From assembly GCF_016545825.1 (NCBI RefSeq), contig NC_052618.1, forward strand, positions 19,047,561 through 19,111,560: DNA of 64,000 bases, written 5' to 3'. Below the pieces are notes generated by a model. That model was given only the letters and a program-made list of their open reading frames with translations, had not been told where the DNA came from and did no database searches. Within the stretch, counting starts at the first letter, position 1. Each line of letters opens with the position of its first letter. This document shows, piece by piece, positions 12,590 to 24,439 of the stretch. The DNA is from Eucalyptus grandis (taxonomy: Eukaryota > Streptophyta > Magnoliopsida > Myrtales > Myrtaceae). The position numbers and the translations under genes were made by a program.

Positions 12590-13775
12590 AAAGCACACTC
12601 CAAGTGCCAAAACTTGGTACAGATGGACACTTAAGTGCCAAAAGTTAGGAAAGTAACACTTAAGTGCCAAAATCGGAGCAAAATAGATCACTTAAGTGCC
12701 AATTCGGCCAAAATACTGACATGGCAATTTTGCCGCAAAATAAGTGCAAAACAATGTTATTTTGGATGCTGACGTGGTAAAAAACTAATATAAAAATTAA
12801 TTAAATTTAATTTAAAACTAAATTTATTTTAAAATTTTAAAAAAAAAAGGTGAGGCGGTGGGCGAGGGTTGAGGCCTCGCAGCCACCGCTAGGAAGGGTT
12901 GGTGAAGGAGGGGAAGGGTCGACAGAGGTCATTCGGCCCCGGCCGGGGTCGGCGATCCCGGCCTACCGGCAAGGAGGGCCCGTGAGCCCCGCCCGGATTC
13001 GACGAGGGTCGACGGCCCTCGCCCGGCCAAGGGCCGCCACCTATTGAGGAATGCCCTAGCGAGTGGCGGCACTTGGCTCGGGCCTGAGCGAGGGCCGTCG
13101 ATCCTCGTTGATCTAGGTGAGGGCCGCAACCCCTTGCCCTAGATCCGAGCGAGGGTCACGGCCCTCGCCTAGCTCTAGCAGGGGTCGGCGGCCCTCGGGA
13201 CCCGGTGAGCAATGGCCCTTAGCCTAATCGGGCAAGGTCATGAGCCCTCACCCAGCTTTGGCAAAGGTCGACGGCCCTTGGCACGGCCAGCGAGGGCCGC
13301 CAACCTCGCCGGATTTGGGCGAGGGCTCGTGGCCCTAGACGCTAGTCGGCCGAGGTCACTAGCCCCCGTCCGTCGCCGACCCTTCTCAACGGCGGAAGGG
13401 AGGCGATGACGGTGAGGGCTCGGCCCTCGCTGCTCGCCTCCTCCTTTTTTAATTATTTAAATTATTTAAATTTTTCAATATTTAAATTTTATATTTTTAA
13501 ATGTTTTAAATAAATTTATTTTTAAATTCAATTTAATTAATTTTTATATTAATTTGTTACCACGTCATCACAAAAATGACATCGTTTTTGTATTGTCTAA
13601 CTACGTTAGTGTGCAAAACGACACCGTTTTACACTTCGCCAGAAAATCGCCACATCAACATTTTGGCTGGATTTTGGTCAGATTGGCATTTTAAGTGATT
13701 CATTTTGCTTTGATTTTGGCACTTAAGTGTCCATCCAAGCCAAATAATAGTACTCCAGATGTCCGGCACTTATTT
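12590..13775. mobile_element. non-autonomous element with long terminal inverted repeats and GC-rich core
   Basis: The two ends are inverted copies of each other for roughly 250 bp. The left end reads GGACACTTAAGTGCCAAAA at about 12624, and the complement of the right end gives the same words at about 13715-13732. Both arms carry a near-palindromic (C/A)ACGNNGTCGTTTT-like motif and an AT-rich inner stretch with TAATATAAAAATTAATT. The core (12850-13440) is GC-rich and built of varied GCGAGGGCC and GGCCCTCG words; its open frames are compositional. No transposase is present. The structure suits a fold-back or Mutator-like non-autonomous element, but the superfamily is unproven because I could not fix a target duplication. 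Confidence 0.7.
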
Positions 13776-14180
13776 TCTTCTATCATGGGGACAAAATAGA
13801 CTAAATCATGCAATTGGCTCACCAAAAATACAAATTAATCAAAATTGAGCTTAATCGGGGCCACATGACACAGATTCATTCAATCACCCATTAGGGTGTG
13901 CAATCGGACCGAATTTACCCTGTTCCCGGTCTGGCCCACCCGAAAAACAGGGTCGGGAATCGGTTCCAGTTGAAATCGGTCCAGGAACCGATTCCCAAAA
14001 TTCAGACCCTATTTGAACTGGTCCGGGAACCGGTTTCGAGGGATTACCCACCCGCGAACCGGATCGACCGGACTGGTTTGAGAACCGGTTTTTAAGGCAG
14101 CCCCAAATCAAAAACCCTAATTTGTTTCCATCTTTACCTCTCACACGGTCACGACTCACACCTGCAGACTTGCTTTTCCT

Positions 14181-14459
14181 TTGCTGCACCATCGCCAGAT
14201 CCATCAGTGGGAGAACGCCACTGCCAGAGCCATCGCCAGGTTCGCCACCGTCGCCACCGTGCACCCCCTCGACGTCGTCCGCACCCGGTTCCAAGGTCTC
14301 TCTCTCTCGGGTGCTTCTAGCTTGTGTCGAGTTTTTGGAGTTTGCTTTGGGCTGATACGGATTCGTTCGTGTGCTCACGCAGCGAACGACGGTAGAGTCG
14401 TGTGCCTCCCAGCGTACAGGAACACTGCCTAGGCGCTTTTCACCATTGCTCGCTCCGAG
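14181..14459 (+). pseudogene. FOLT1-like: folate transporter (mitochondrial carrier family) 5' fragment, captured
   Basis: Two exons of a mitochondrial-carrier-family gene are visible. The first, ending at 14295, encodes QWENATA followed by the carrier signature HPLDVVRTRFQ (a PxD/ExxK/R-type repeat). The second, 14383-14459, continues with NDGRV, then a P-Y-R-N-T stretch and TIARSE. A GT donor at 14296 and an AG acceptor at 14381-14382 flank an 87-bp intron, so the copy is genomic, not a processed cDNA. I match it to plant FOLT1 from memory of the family; that protein carries folates into plastids. The copy is dead: TAG at 14430-14432 interrupts the second exon, the usual start is missing, and the remaining carrier repeats are absent. 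Confidence 0.75.
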
Positions 14460-16170
14460 GTTCTCTCTCTCTATGAGCTAAAAGTGCTTGCATTGAAATG
14501 GGATTCTAGGTCGTGTCGTGATTTGCGGAACAGATAAGAAATAGGGGAAGGGGAAGGACAAGATAGACAAAGAGGAAATCACGTTCCAGCGCATGGTCGC
14601 CAAGGTTAGCCCCATCCATCTCCCACCCCACTGTCTCCTGTCTCTTCTGAACCTGATCGAGCTCAGTTTCGTTTGGTGTGCGTGTTGTATGTCAGCTCCT
14701 GGCCTCCATAGTGCTTGGAACAGGTAGATGGTATCAATGGTTCAATTTGGGTTAGCTTTCCTGGTGGGATGATGTTCTAAGGATGTTACTTAAAATATAG
14801 ATGATTATGGGATTAAGTGAAAGAAAAGCGCTAGTGGACTTAGGTGTGCTGTGCCCGAGGAACTACGCATTGAGGTTCTGTCCTAGGCTAGGAACTTGGG
14901 TTCCTTTGTTCATGTGTTCTGGATTAAGACGGGTCTGTAAAAATTTTAGGTGGTTGTCGTTTTACGGTGATCATGCCTGTGGTATTGATGTAAAATATGT
15001 GAATCGACTCTTGGTTTAACTTTGTTATAAAATGTAGAAATATACTGGTTAGCACAATTTACGGTTTGTCCACTGACTTGATAGATTGTAAAAACTGTTT
15101 TTTAGTTAGCGGGTCGAGGCCAGGAGTCTGTTTTGCCATATAATTTTACTTCAGTCCCGATCTCCATTAAGCATTTGCATTAGGATGGTTTTCTGATAAC
15201 ATGCCCGGGCATGGATCTTGGCCTTTACCGGGTGGCTAATGCAAGCAGATGCAAGAGGTTGCTGGAGAACGTGGAGGTTACCTTCATGGACGAGGAGGTA
15301 GGCATAGTCGAAGACAAACTTTCGTTGCGGTGCACCCAGCGAAGTGATGGGAAAGCTCTTTTCTGGGTTTTTTTTTACAGTTTTATATCTTTCCTTTGTT
15401 TTTTTTTCGTGCCTTTAGTTTCTAGAACCTTGTTTGGGCTTCATTGTGCAGCCCTGGACAGTGATGATCTGCTATATCTCAAGGAACAAATGGAAGCTAA
15501 GGAGGATGCAGAACGCCTTCTATGCCGCACTGAAAAACGAGCATTTGCTGCTTTTAAAATATCCTTCAATGTTTGCGTTATCTTTTGTTTTTGGGTGAAA
15601 GTTTGATGCATTTATGTTGGAGCATTGAGATTGGTGAGGTCAATAATGTGAAGATGATGTTTTTTTTAAGGTTTTCATTTCATTTGAAGGAGTGTACTTC
15701 ACTGTCGATTTTGGCTAACAAGATTAGTCTAGGTTTTATGCAAATATGGTAATAGTGCAATGAAAATTTCCATACTTGTGCTCTCTGGAATTGTACTTTG
15801 TATGAGGCTTTCATGGGATATTGTGCATGATTCTACCTAGGTGTTCTGGGGTTTCTATGTTTTTGGGCCTTCTTTGCTGGCCAGTCATTGTAGTTTAATA
15901 TCAAGGCAATGTAGCGGTGCGATCACAGTTTCTTGTTATAGTTACAAAGACGTATCTGTTGGAACAAAGCATACATATTGGGTTAATTGTTTCTTCTGGC
16001 ATGTGCAATGAAAATTTTGTTCAGGATCTCTTTATTGTATTATTATGATTAAGTTGCCACCTAAGTGATCTTGATTGGGAGAAGAGAGAACTGATGGTCA
16101 ACTCTGTTGATGTTTGAAGCCTTGATTGGGATAGTTTTTTGACACTGATGCACAAATTCTTGGCTTTAAA

Positions 16171-17172
16171 TAGGGGTGAGCAGCGGTCTAGGGTCGACTC
16201 TGGACCGACCCTGAACCGGCCCAACCCTGCTAGTCCTGGTCCGGTTCCTAAAGGGACTGGGTCGGTCCTTGGTCCTGAAATTCCAGGACCAACACTGTGC
16301 GGGTTGGTCCTCGGTCCTAAGAGTTTTGGGTCGGTCCAACCCTGGACCAACCCTGTATATTATATTATATTATATTATATTATATTATATTATATTATAT
16401 TATTTATAATTATTTTATATATTCAAACCTAAGTAAAATGTATGTTATATTATATTATATTGAGATGTTCTATCAATAGCACTAATAGTAATTTTAATTT
16501 AAAACTTTTGTTGAGTATTAATTAAGTGTCGTTTGTTTTGTTTTAAGGTGTTTAGAAGTTCAAGTGAATTAACAAGATGTGAAGTTATATATTCATGGTT
16601 TATATTAAGTATTTTGAACTTTTTATGGTTTAATTGTATCTTACTAATGAATTTCAGCTGCACTTTGCTTTTCAATTTGTGTCAAATGATAGAAGTTTTT
16701 GAAGAATAGAGTAGTACTGCAGTTGCTACGGTAATTTGCTAGTCAAGTGGTGTGAAGCTCATTTTTTGGTTGAATGGACTCTACATGATCAAATGCAGGA
16801 AAACGCTTTTGCATATGGTGTTATGAATATTAAAGATAGATAATTACAAGAACATTCCATCTTGTCATCTTAAATTTGCTAAATATGTATTGGTATTTAT
16901 AGTTTAGTTGCACAATGTTGCATTGTTGATGGATGTAGAATTTGAATTTGTAGGTTTGCTTTTTTAGGGAGTATTAAAAATAAGACGAAAAAAATTATCG
17001 ATCGGTCCCGGGTTGACCCTGGAACCAGACCGAACCCATTGGGTTGGTCTGGTCCTTGGTCCCAGGCTCAATAGGGTCGGTCCTCGGTCCTAAAAATTGA
17101 GGACCGACACTGTACGGGTTGGTCCTAGGGTTAGGGGGTGGCCCGGACCAACCCGAACCATGCTCACCCCTA
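16171..17172. mobile_element. small hAT-like non-autonomous element nested in the intron of the captured gene
   Basis: The left end is TAGGGGTGAGCAGCGG, and the complement of the right end is TAGGGGTGAGCATGGT. CTTTAAA flanks both sides (16164-16170 and 17173-17179), a 7-bp match of an expected 8. Subterminal regions are full of GGTCGGTCC and GGACCGACC words. The interior is AT-rich with no transposase. It lies between the third and fourth exon blocks of the captured gene, so it arrived after or along with that sequence. Confidence 0.75.
16351..16404. repeat. (TATAT)n pentanucleotide microsatellite
   Basis: A run of TATAT units inside the nested hAT-like element; a shorter run of the same unit follows at 16441-16462. 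Confidence 0.9.
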
Positions 17173-17986
17173 CTTTAAAATGTGTCAAAATGTTTCTGTC
17201 ATTGTTCTGATAACTTATAGATGTAGAGGTCATTAAAAGAGGTAGAATGGAAGCCCCGTCACCGTGCTTTCATCGAGTTTTTTACTTAATTGAAGGACAC
17301 AGAGCTGCGAGTTTAGCAGATTCATCTCCTGCATCCGTGCATTTGCCTCTTCGTGTCGAACCAAAACCAAAGAGTGGGATCAAGTATTGTCTCTTTTCAG
17401 TGCACGTGCAAGGTTGGAATTTTTAGGTTTTTTCCTCCTCTTAACAGTTCTAACTGTCCATCTAACGCAGGCAGCAAGTTCTCCTCAAGAAAGTTGTGGA
17501 AATCAAGCCTAAGCGGCAAAAGGTTTCTAGCCCACCAAATGTGAATCAGGCAACCACCATATACAATAATCATGTGACTTCCGAATCGAAGGCTGACTAG
17601 GTGAAGAAGCATCCCACGCCAATAGAAGCAGAGGATAAAACTAAATCGGAAAATCCTGTAAAAAGCTTGCTGGGCATAGCATATGAAAGTTCTGACGATG
17701 AGGAATATCGAAGAATGAAGAGTGGATGCATATGTGCAGTTCTACATGCTCAGTTTTGATGTTTACTCAAAGTAGGAAATGTAGTACAAGACAGAGAAAC
17801 AGGTTCCTATAAATAGGGTTAACCCTATTCCCGGACTGGAAAAACAGGCTGGGTTGGGAATAGGGTCTAATGCAAACAGGGTCGGGTACATGGTCTAAAA
17901 AAAAAGAACCGGTTATAATAGGGTCGGGTACAGGGTCCAGGTCTAGACCCTACCCATCCCTAGACCCGATCACCCCTATCACCCAT

Positions 17987-18790
17987 GCTTACAATGACCC
18001 GTTGAATTCAAATTGACTTTAAAATGATGGCGAGACTTTTATAATAAAATTGAATTGTGGACTAATGATAAAATTGAATCTCAATTCTCAAAATTAGATC
18101 TTAGTCTGAAAAGGTCACCTTGAACTTTGCTAAACGGAGTTCATTAGCTTAGTTTTCTCAAATTCAAGAAGGTTAAATCTCCCAAATATAAAAGTTATTG
18201 AGTGAATAATCCAATGAGCACGAATTCAGACTTATCTCACAAAAACAAGTGGAATGGAAGTGTCCATTTGCAAATCATTTAGAGTAGATCCAAATCCCCT
18301 AATCAGGGCTAAAAATGAGAATCCATATTTCGGCATGCGCAATCTCAAAAATGATTGAACAAGTGAGTAGGTAATGATCTTTAGATCAAATGTCATGAAA
18401 GGAACTAAGTTTAATTATAACTAGAATAAAAGTAATTTTATTTTTTGGTTGATTTTGAATCTAAAACCAAAAATTCAGAAAACAAGGTTCTTAATCAATT
18501 TTCACAAAAACTTTTATGCGAAAGTCAAAGTTGGACTAAAATGAGTCTTTTTGTGTGGAAAGTCAACTTTTGACCCAGGATTTTTACTTTAGGTGGTCAA
18601 CCTAAAAATTAATCATTTGACTTTTTGGGTTTTCGATTAAAATGGCTAGAAAATTGCTTGAAAATGATAGGCTAAAGAAAAGGAAATAACAATTGACACT
18701 TTTGGTCGAGAAGTGGGCACCATCGCAATCAAAACCCTTAATCCCGAGCTTTTTACCTTTATCAACACGTCATCTAAAAATCAAGTGTCA
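17987..18790. other. gene-free spacer, probably old retrotransposon DNA
   Basis: No coding signal and no repeat boundary is visible. The composition resembles 5-8 kb of this window. Confidence 0.4.
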
Positions 18791-18799
18791 ACAATAAGT

Positions 18800-19460
18800 A
18801 GACAAAATGTCCTTATGTGTTATGGTTTTTTAACGTGGTTCCATAACTTTCGTATAGCACTCACTTAAATGTTATAACTTTTTTTCGCTCACTTGAGTCC
18901 ACATTGGTGTAAAATCGATCACTTGAAATATTATTTCCAGCAAATTGTCCTATGTGGATTTTTTTTTCTTAATTTTCCATTTCCATTTCAACATAGGATT
19001 TTTAAAAATAAATTGATGAGTATAACAAATGTCATTGTTTCTTGTTGTTTCTTTGAAATCTTGAACAATTAGACGATGTCGTTTGCAAACTCTCTTTCTT
19101 CCTCAAATGATGTCATTTTCATCATCCTCTCTCTCTCATCCTGTCACTTAAGTGGCCTCTTTAAAAAAATCGATGAACCTAAGTGATAATTTTTAAAACT
19201 TATGGCACTAAAACGATCATTCCTAAAGTTAATAGAACTTTTGTTGTCCTTCAATCAAACACTCAAGTGACGTTGTTTGCACTCTCAAGTACTAACTTCT
19301 GCTTTGCGACATGCCACGTCAGATGATACATTATAAATTGATGCCACGTCAGCTTTTCCGAAGAAGCAAATCACTGATGGCACTCAAGTAAATGAAAAAA
19401 ACCTCATGGCACTCGAGTGAATATTGTATGAGAGTTATAGCACTCCTAATATATTTATTC
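18800..19460. mobile_element. degenerate inverted-repeat element of the CACTTAAGTG type
   Basis: The left side has TGTTATGG, GCACTCACTTAA and CACTTGAGTCC. The right side has the inverse, CACTCAAGTAAATG, GGCACTCGAGTG and AGTTATAGCACT. Inside are variants of the ACGATGTCGTTT motif (about 19072-19084) and AAATGATGTCATTTTCAT. It looks like an older relative of the elements at 12590 and 24440. The ends are approximate. Confidence 0.5.
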
Positions 19461-21680
19461 TACGCTCCCACCACCTTGTGACACCACCTTGTGACTAAAG
19501 TGACGATGACACTCTGTGGTCCAAAGAGGAAATGACTTTTACATAGTCTATGATGCGTTGAACTGTTCAATCCACTCCTTGGGCCTTGTCAATGCAAGCA
19601 TTTCACTTGCTTAAGTGAAGGGTTAGAAGACTCGGAAATCCCTTGATCAATACCCAATTGCCTATGTGATGTGACGTGGTTATATGATACAAATGAATAG
19701 ACGAAATGTCCCTATACGTTGTGATTTTTTTATGTGGTTATTATAGTAAATACTGATGCAAATTTAAAGTAAATGTTAAGGTGATTGTTGATTAAACATC
19801 GTATGGGCATCATATAAATTACCTTTTACTTGAAGACACGGGTTATCAAATAAAGGTAAACTTGCGTGGCTGGAAAATTTCATTTGAGTGACCTCAGCGA
19901 ATTGCGTGGCTAGAAAATCCAACGTGACATTAATATTAATATAAATCCTCCAATGCGACTTACTAGAGCTATTTCAATCTAGTGTTGCTTGTGTTGTTGA
20001 TGTAATATATGCGCCTAGCCAGCCATTTCTTTTAAGGCCAAGCCCAAGCCCAAACTTTTTTTTCCTTCTCTCTTCTTATTAGAGCTCGTCCGTTTAAAGC
20101 ACAAAAGGAAAAGGAGGAGCAAGGAGGATAAGAAGAAAAGAAGAAGAAAAAACAAAATTTTAGTGTGGAGCCGATTCGGACACCTCGACTAGTTGAATCG
20201 ACTATGAATCGTATTGCATGGTAAGTATTCTAGCCAATTATTTGTCTAATTGAAGTAATTTTGGAAGTTAGGTCACAAATTTGGATTTATGTAAATTTTG
20301 TACTACAAGGTTCGATTGAGAATTTTTTTAGCAACAATATTTTAGGAAATGGTAGTCTAAGGCATTGTGGAGCGTGGGCTTTAACGAAAATCGATTCAAA
20401 GTATGATTTATTTGGAACAAGATTTGGAAGTTTCATGTGCAAGTTATGAGTAAGGAAAAAGATGAATGTATGCCTTAAACAAGCTTCTTCGATACCGCTT
20501 AGGAGCTGATTGACAATTGAGCATAGTTTAGTCGAGTTGTTCATTGGAATGTGTTTTGCATGGATTTTGATATCATTTTTCGGTTTATTGATATGAATTC
20601 GAGTGCGTCAACTCGAGTAACTATCATAGGTTGGTTTTTGGCTTCCTAGATCAGCGACACTATCTCTTCAATGAATTTTGAAATTCATGTTTTGAAAGCG
20701 GTAAGGATTTAATATATTATGAGTTATGAATAAGCATAAGTGTTTCATAAATTTGAATCAGACGTTTACTACAATTTGTTTTTTGTGAATGGTTTGAGAA
20801 ATGCTTTTGGAAAGGTATTGTGAAACCATGTATATATAGATTTATGAACTTGATTTATGAAATGAGTTCTATAATAATTTGAAATTTTTTACGAAAGGCA
20901 TTTCGAAATGCTGTGGGTTTATGAAATAGATTTCGAAATGATGTCAAAAATGTCTGGTGAAGTATATTCAATTTGATGAATTGAGTTGCAAAAGTTTATA
21001 TATTTTGGTTTATGAAACCGACTTGTGATATATATTTTGGATTGACTTTATGGATATTGCAGTGTGTGCATTTGGTGCTTAATGTCATTGTAAGCCCATT
21101 TAGTGGCTTGTGGGTATACATACCGGTTTAAGATATCTTTCTAGGCTAAGCCACCAACTTTGCAGGTAGAGAGCTTGCCATGAGGGGGAATTTTGGTCGC
21201 TTTGTTACCAGACGTTGTGTCATGAGCATAATTATATATCAATCAATAGATTAGTCGATGAAATGGACCATTGACATGGAGATTAATCAATGGACTTAAC
21301 TATTGATGCTTAAATTGTGGTGATGGTTTAAATGGGTTTTTCTTATCAGTATAAAGTTCGTCGATAAAAACAACTCATATATGATTCAATATGTATTTTA
21401 TATCTTGAGTTTGGGTCAATAAGTTTGGTATTCCTTTGTACACATGCATAGTGACTGCTCTATTTGCTTAAAAAATATGTCTTATGCATCGGGCTATAAT
21501 TGCTCATCCCATTCCTTCTCAATCTTTTCAAGTTTCTCAATTATTGAATAATAGAGCAAGAGTGATATTGGCGTGGACTTTTGGGAGTTGGATTTAGATG
21601 GTTAAAAGCTACATCCTTTAGGTGGAAGGATGGTCATGTCATCCCCTTTTTTTGCTAGGATTCACGGTGTGACAATTGAT
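19461..21680 (+). other. gene-free region; possible worn LTR ending near 21673
   Basis: The stretch at about 20000-21675 has the layout of a long plant LTR, with a purine-rich tract at 20100-20150, non-coding AT-rich body and an ending GGTGTGACA near 21673. No start terminus or partner copy is visible, so this is a weak suggestion. Open frames here (for example 20261-20449) show no family resemblance. Confidence 0.3.
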
Positions 21681-22515
21681 GTCTGGTTTGACCTATTTCA
21701 TTCTCAAATGTAACCTAAGCGATGGAAAAGAAGCTATACAGTTGACCAAAGCCGAAGAATGTTGACATATGTTTTCGTATTGGGGCAATGTATGTTAGCT
21801 GTTAGCTTATTTTATGCTTGAAGTCTTGTTTTGTGCTTTAACCTAAAATGAATTTTCTCAAGCAAGCAAGCTACTACCAATTGGAAATTAACTTTAATTT
21901 GTGTTATCTATTGCCCTGTTTAGTACTCAACTTGCTGGAATTGTGTTTTGTGCTGCAATTGTTGACTGAGGATGGAAGGTCTAGTAATTGTTGGTCAAGC
22001 AAGCTAGCTTCCTCTCTTTCTTTTGCTATTCTGGGTACGGGGTTGAACGGTCTATTTTGTGCTCAATTGGATTGGCTTTTTTTTTTTTTTTTTTTGGTAA
22101 AAAACAACTAGATAGATTGAACGGCCTGTTATGTACTTAATTTTTCCAAAGATGGTGTTTTGGTGCTGCAATTGTCGGTTAGGGACTGATGATCTAGCTT
22201 TTTATGACTGGTTTTGGCTGTTACGACAATTATAATATTTATGGTATCCTCATTTCCTTGGTCTCTTAATTTTAGCTTAAGTTTTATCATGTCACTAGCT
22301 TAATTAATATTTTTTACAATAAGTGAAGGGTGCACCATGATTAGAAGCAAAAACAAAATTGAGTAACTTGATTAGAAAAGAGCAAGGCTAGGATACTAAA
22401 AGAAGTCTAGTAAATTGATACGCTAACTGGCCAACTACAAGGTTGGAATTTAAATTAGTTCATTACCCTCATAAGAATTTATCACATATAGTTAGGGATA
22501 AGGATATAACTTTTC
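21681..22515. other. intergenic, nothing recognised
   Basis: A T tract at about 22078-22097 is the only notable feature. Confidence 0.5.
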
Positions 22516-22519
22516 TTTT

Positions 22520-22835
22520 CGATCACCTTAATGCCATAACTTCCTAACAACGTTTACTTGAGTTTCATAACAGTGCCAAAACTTTTAAAAATATTCACCA
22601 AAGTGCCGGAAATCCGATGTAGAATAGCACTAAAGGTAAACGTTTAAAAAAATTTGTCACTTAAGTGATCAATTAAAAAGCTATATAACACTTAAATAAT
22701 CGGGGAAAAAAAAAAAGTTATGACACTCAAGTGACTGTCATATATAAGTTATGACACTCAAGTGATTAAAAAAAAAAGTTATGACATTGAAGTAAACACC
22801 GTACGAAATTTATGACACTTATGATGTCTTTATCT
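22520..22835. mobile_element. miniature inverted-repeat element (about 0.3 kb), CACTTAAGTG type
   Basis: Left words AATGCCATAACTTCC and GTTTACTTGAG are mirrored on the right by AAGTTATGACA, GAAGTAAAC and ACACTCAAGTGA. There is no coding capacity. It is the smallest of the related elements in the window; exact ends are uncertain. Confidence 0.5.
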
Positions 22836-23159
22836 CCATATAGTTAGCATATAAAATTTTCAAATTAGACTAGTATACTCCACATTATCCTTGAGATATA
22901 AAACATAAAAACTACGTGACTCATTTGAAAGTATAGAGCAATATTATAGTCTAAAATGGAATGTTCAACGTGGTGAATGGTCGGCGACCATTGATCTTCA
23001 TACTTAGAGAATAAATGAGGTTAGAATATTTACTGTGGCGTAACCATAATTAAGGTAGCTAGATATGAATTTATAAGAGTGATGAGCTACAGTCATGACA
23101 TATATTGAAAAAAAATTACAGAAAGACCCCGTGATATATATCAATTACTTATTAATATC

Positions 23160-23380
23160 CTCAAACCTCGATCCTGCTAACTGGATCCATCGATGTCGCA
23201 TTAGAAGCCCGTCACCAGCCTGTGTTCTCAGTATCGCGCATAGACATGTTGCCTTGGTCGCGGTGAATCTTGCCTTGGTCGCCGTGCTTGTCATTCATTC
23301 GAGCCAAACGTGATAAAGCTTCCCGAGGGTGCCCCAGAGCTGAAAATGTCATTTGTATGCTGCTTTATCAATAATAAAGT
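23160..23380 (+). repeat. dispersed copy of the receptor-kinase upstream block (partner at 32610-32810)
   Basis: Shared words in the same order include GATCCATCGATGTCGCATTA versus GATCCATTGATGTCACATTA, CGTGATAAAG followed by a T-C-rich stretch, and ATGCTGCTTTA. The partner lies about 200 bp upstream of the S-domain receptor kinase. No kinase sequence follows this copy. Confidence 0.6.
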
Positions 23381-24430
23381 TACGGTGGGTTTGCTTCAAC
23401 AAAAACTCAAGATTTAAATAATATTTTTTCTACAAATATTTGGTTATATCACTCAAAAATTTATTCGATGAAAAATGTCTATTCTCGTTAGTGATGAAAA
23501 TATTTTTTCATTTTTCATTTCTATAAACAATATAATTAAAAAATATTTTCAAAATCTTGAGTTTTTCGTGAAACAAATAAACCCTTAAAGTGCAAATTTC
23601 ATCAGCTCTTGCTCGAGAAAATATTCAGTGGTTTTGAAACAATGATGTTAGCTGCTAACATGGTGAGCACTTTTCACAAATAGACAATCATCACCATGGT
23701 CACCTAGCCTATCGCATTATGCGCGTCGAAGACGAGCTGCTCCTTATAGCATTGCTCAACGCCAACGATGGCCATAGTCAAGCAACACAATGCCTAAATC
23801 TGTTTGGCCATGGATGGCCAGATTTGGAGATTTGGAGAGTGCTGGCGAAGGTGACAACGGCCATGGATGAGAGACATGATGCCAAATCTAGAGGTTGGAG
23901 AAAAATATAAAAACAGAGTGGGAGAGTGGGAGGGGTGGCTCAAGTCTATGAAGCACCAACACTCTTCAAAAGCTTTCGTGGTGTGTCGACACTTCGACAC
24001 GTGTTCGATACTCTGAACACTCTCGGACACTTGGCCAACACATGTCGAAAAATCCGACATCATGATTAACTTTCCGATACTCTAGTCAAAATTCTGACAT
24101 ACGAGTTTCCGACATGTGATTTCGATATCAAGATCCATTTTAAAAATTTCCAATAAATGAGATGTCAAAATATATTTATATGAAAAAATAAAACATAATA
24201 ATAAAAATAATAAATAAAAAAAAGAGAAAAAGATAGTCTTCTTTTATCTTTTGACTCTCACTTATTGTAATACACAATTCATCCCTTAAGTTTTTTTTTT
24301 TCTCCTCTTTCGACATATCTAACATGCAAGTTTAGAATATGAATTACTTATTTTTCAAGTTTTATGAATTATTGAAATATAGTTGAATTTGTCAAATTGA
24401 AACAATGAATGATATTAATAAATTTTGGGG
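23381..24430. other. intergenic, nothing recognised
   Basis: A short open frame at 23719-23910 has no recognisable family. Around 23980-24060 there are repeated CGACAC words. Confidence 0.4.
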
Positions 24431-24439
24431 ATAAGTACA

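Larger units (their letters stand above)
14542..17759 (+). pseudogene. captured copy of an unidentified plant gene (five exons, disabled)
   Basis: Five blocks join in frame at canonical or nearly canonical sites: 14542-14604 (DKIDKEEITFQRM), 15249-15297 (ends LHGRG), 15452 to about 15558 (begins with a split Ala codon then LDSDDL, and has an acidic/basic helix rich in E, K and R), 17303-17383 (ends PKPKSGIK) and 17471-17759 (begins with a split Lys codon then QQVLLKKV; its end has the acidic motif SLLGIAYESSDDEE). The protein would be small, hydrophilic and probably nuclear or coiled-coil; I do not recognise the family with certainty. Damage: TAG in place of the start region at 14542-14544, an altered donor after the third exon (AT for GT), and TAG at 17598-17600. 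The third intron is enlarged by the hAT-like insertion at 16171-17172. Confidence 0.6.
13892..17978 (+). mobile_element. hAT-like element carrying host gene fragments
   Basis: The 8-bp direct repeat TCACCCAT lies at 13884-13891 and again at 17979-17986. The element starts TAGGGTGTGCAATCGG and its right end, complemented, starts TAGGGGTGATCGGGTC. An 8-bp target duplication with TA(G)GGGTG-type ends is the hAT signature. Both subterminal regions are dense in GGGTCGGG/CCCGACCC-like words, as expected for transposase-binding repeats. There is no transposase gene; the interior holds exon-intron pieces of two host genes and another small hAT-like element. It is therefore non-autonomous, and the gene pieces were probably moved with it. 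Confidence 0.8.

Noticed and set aside
13884..14378. 164-codon open frame on the - strand
   Set aside because: It is antisense to the FOLT1-like exons and spans the hAT terminus and its subterminal repeats.
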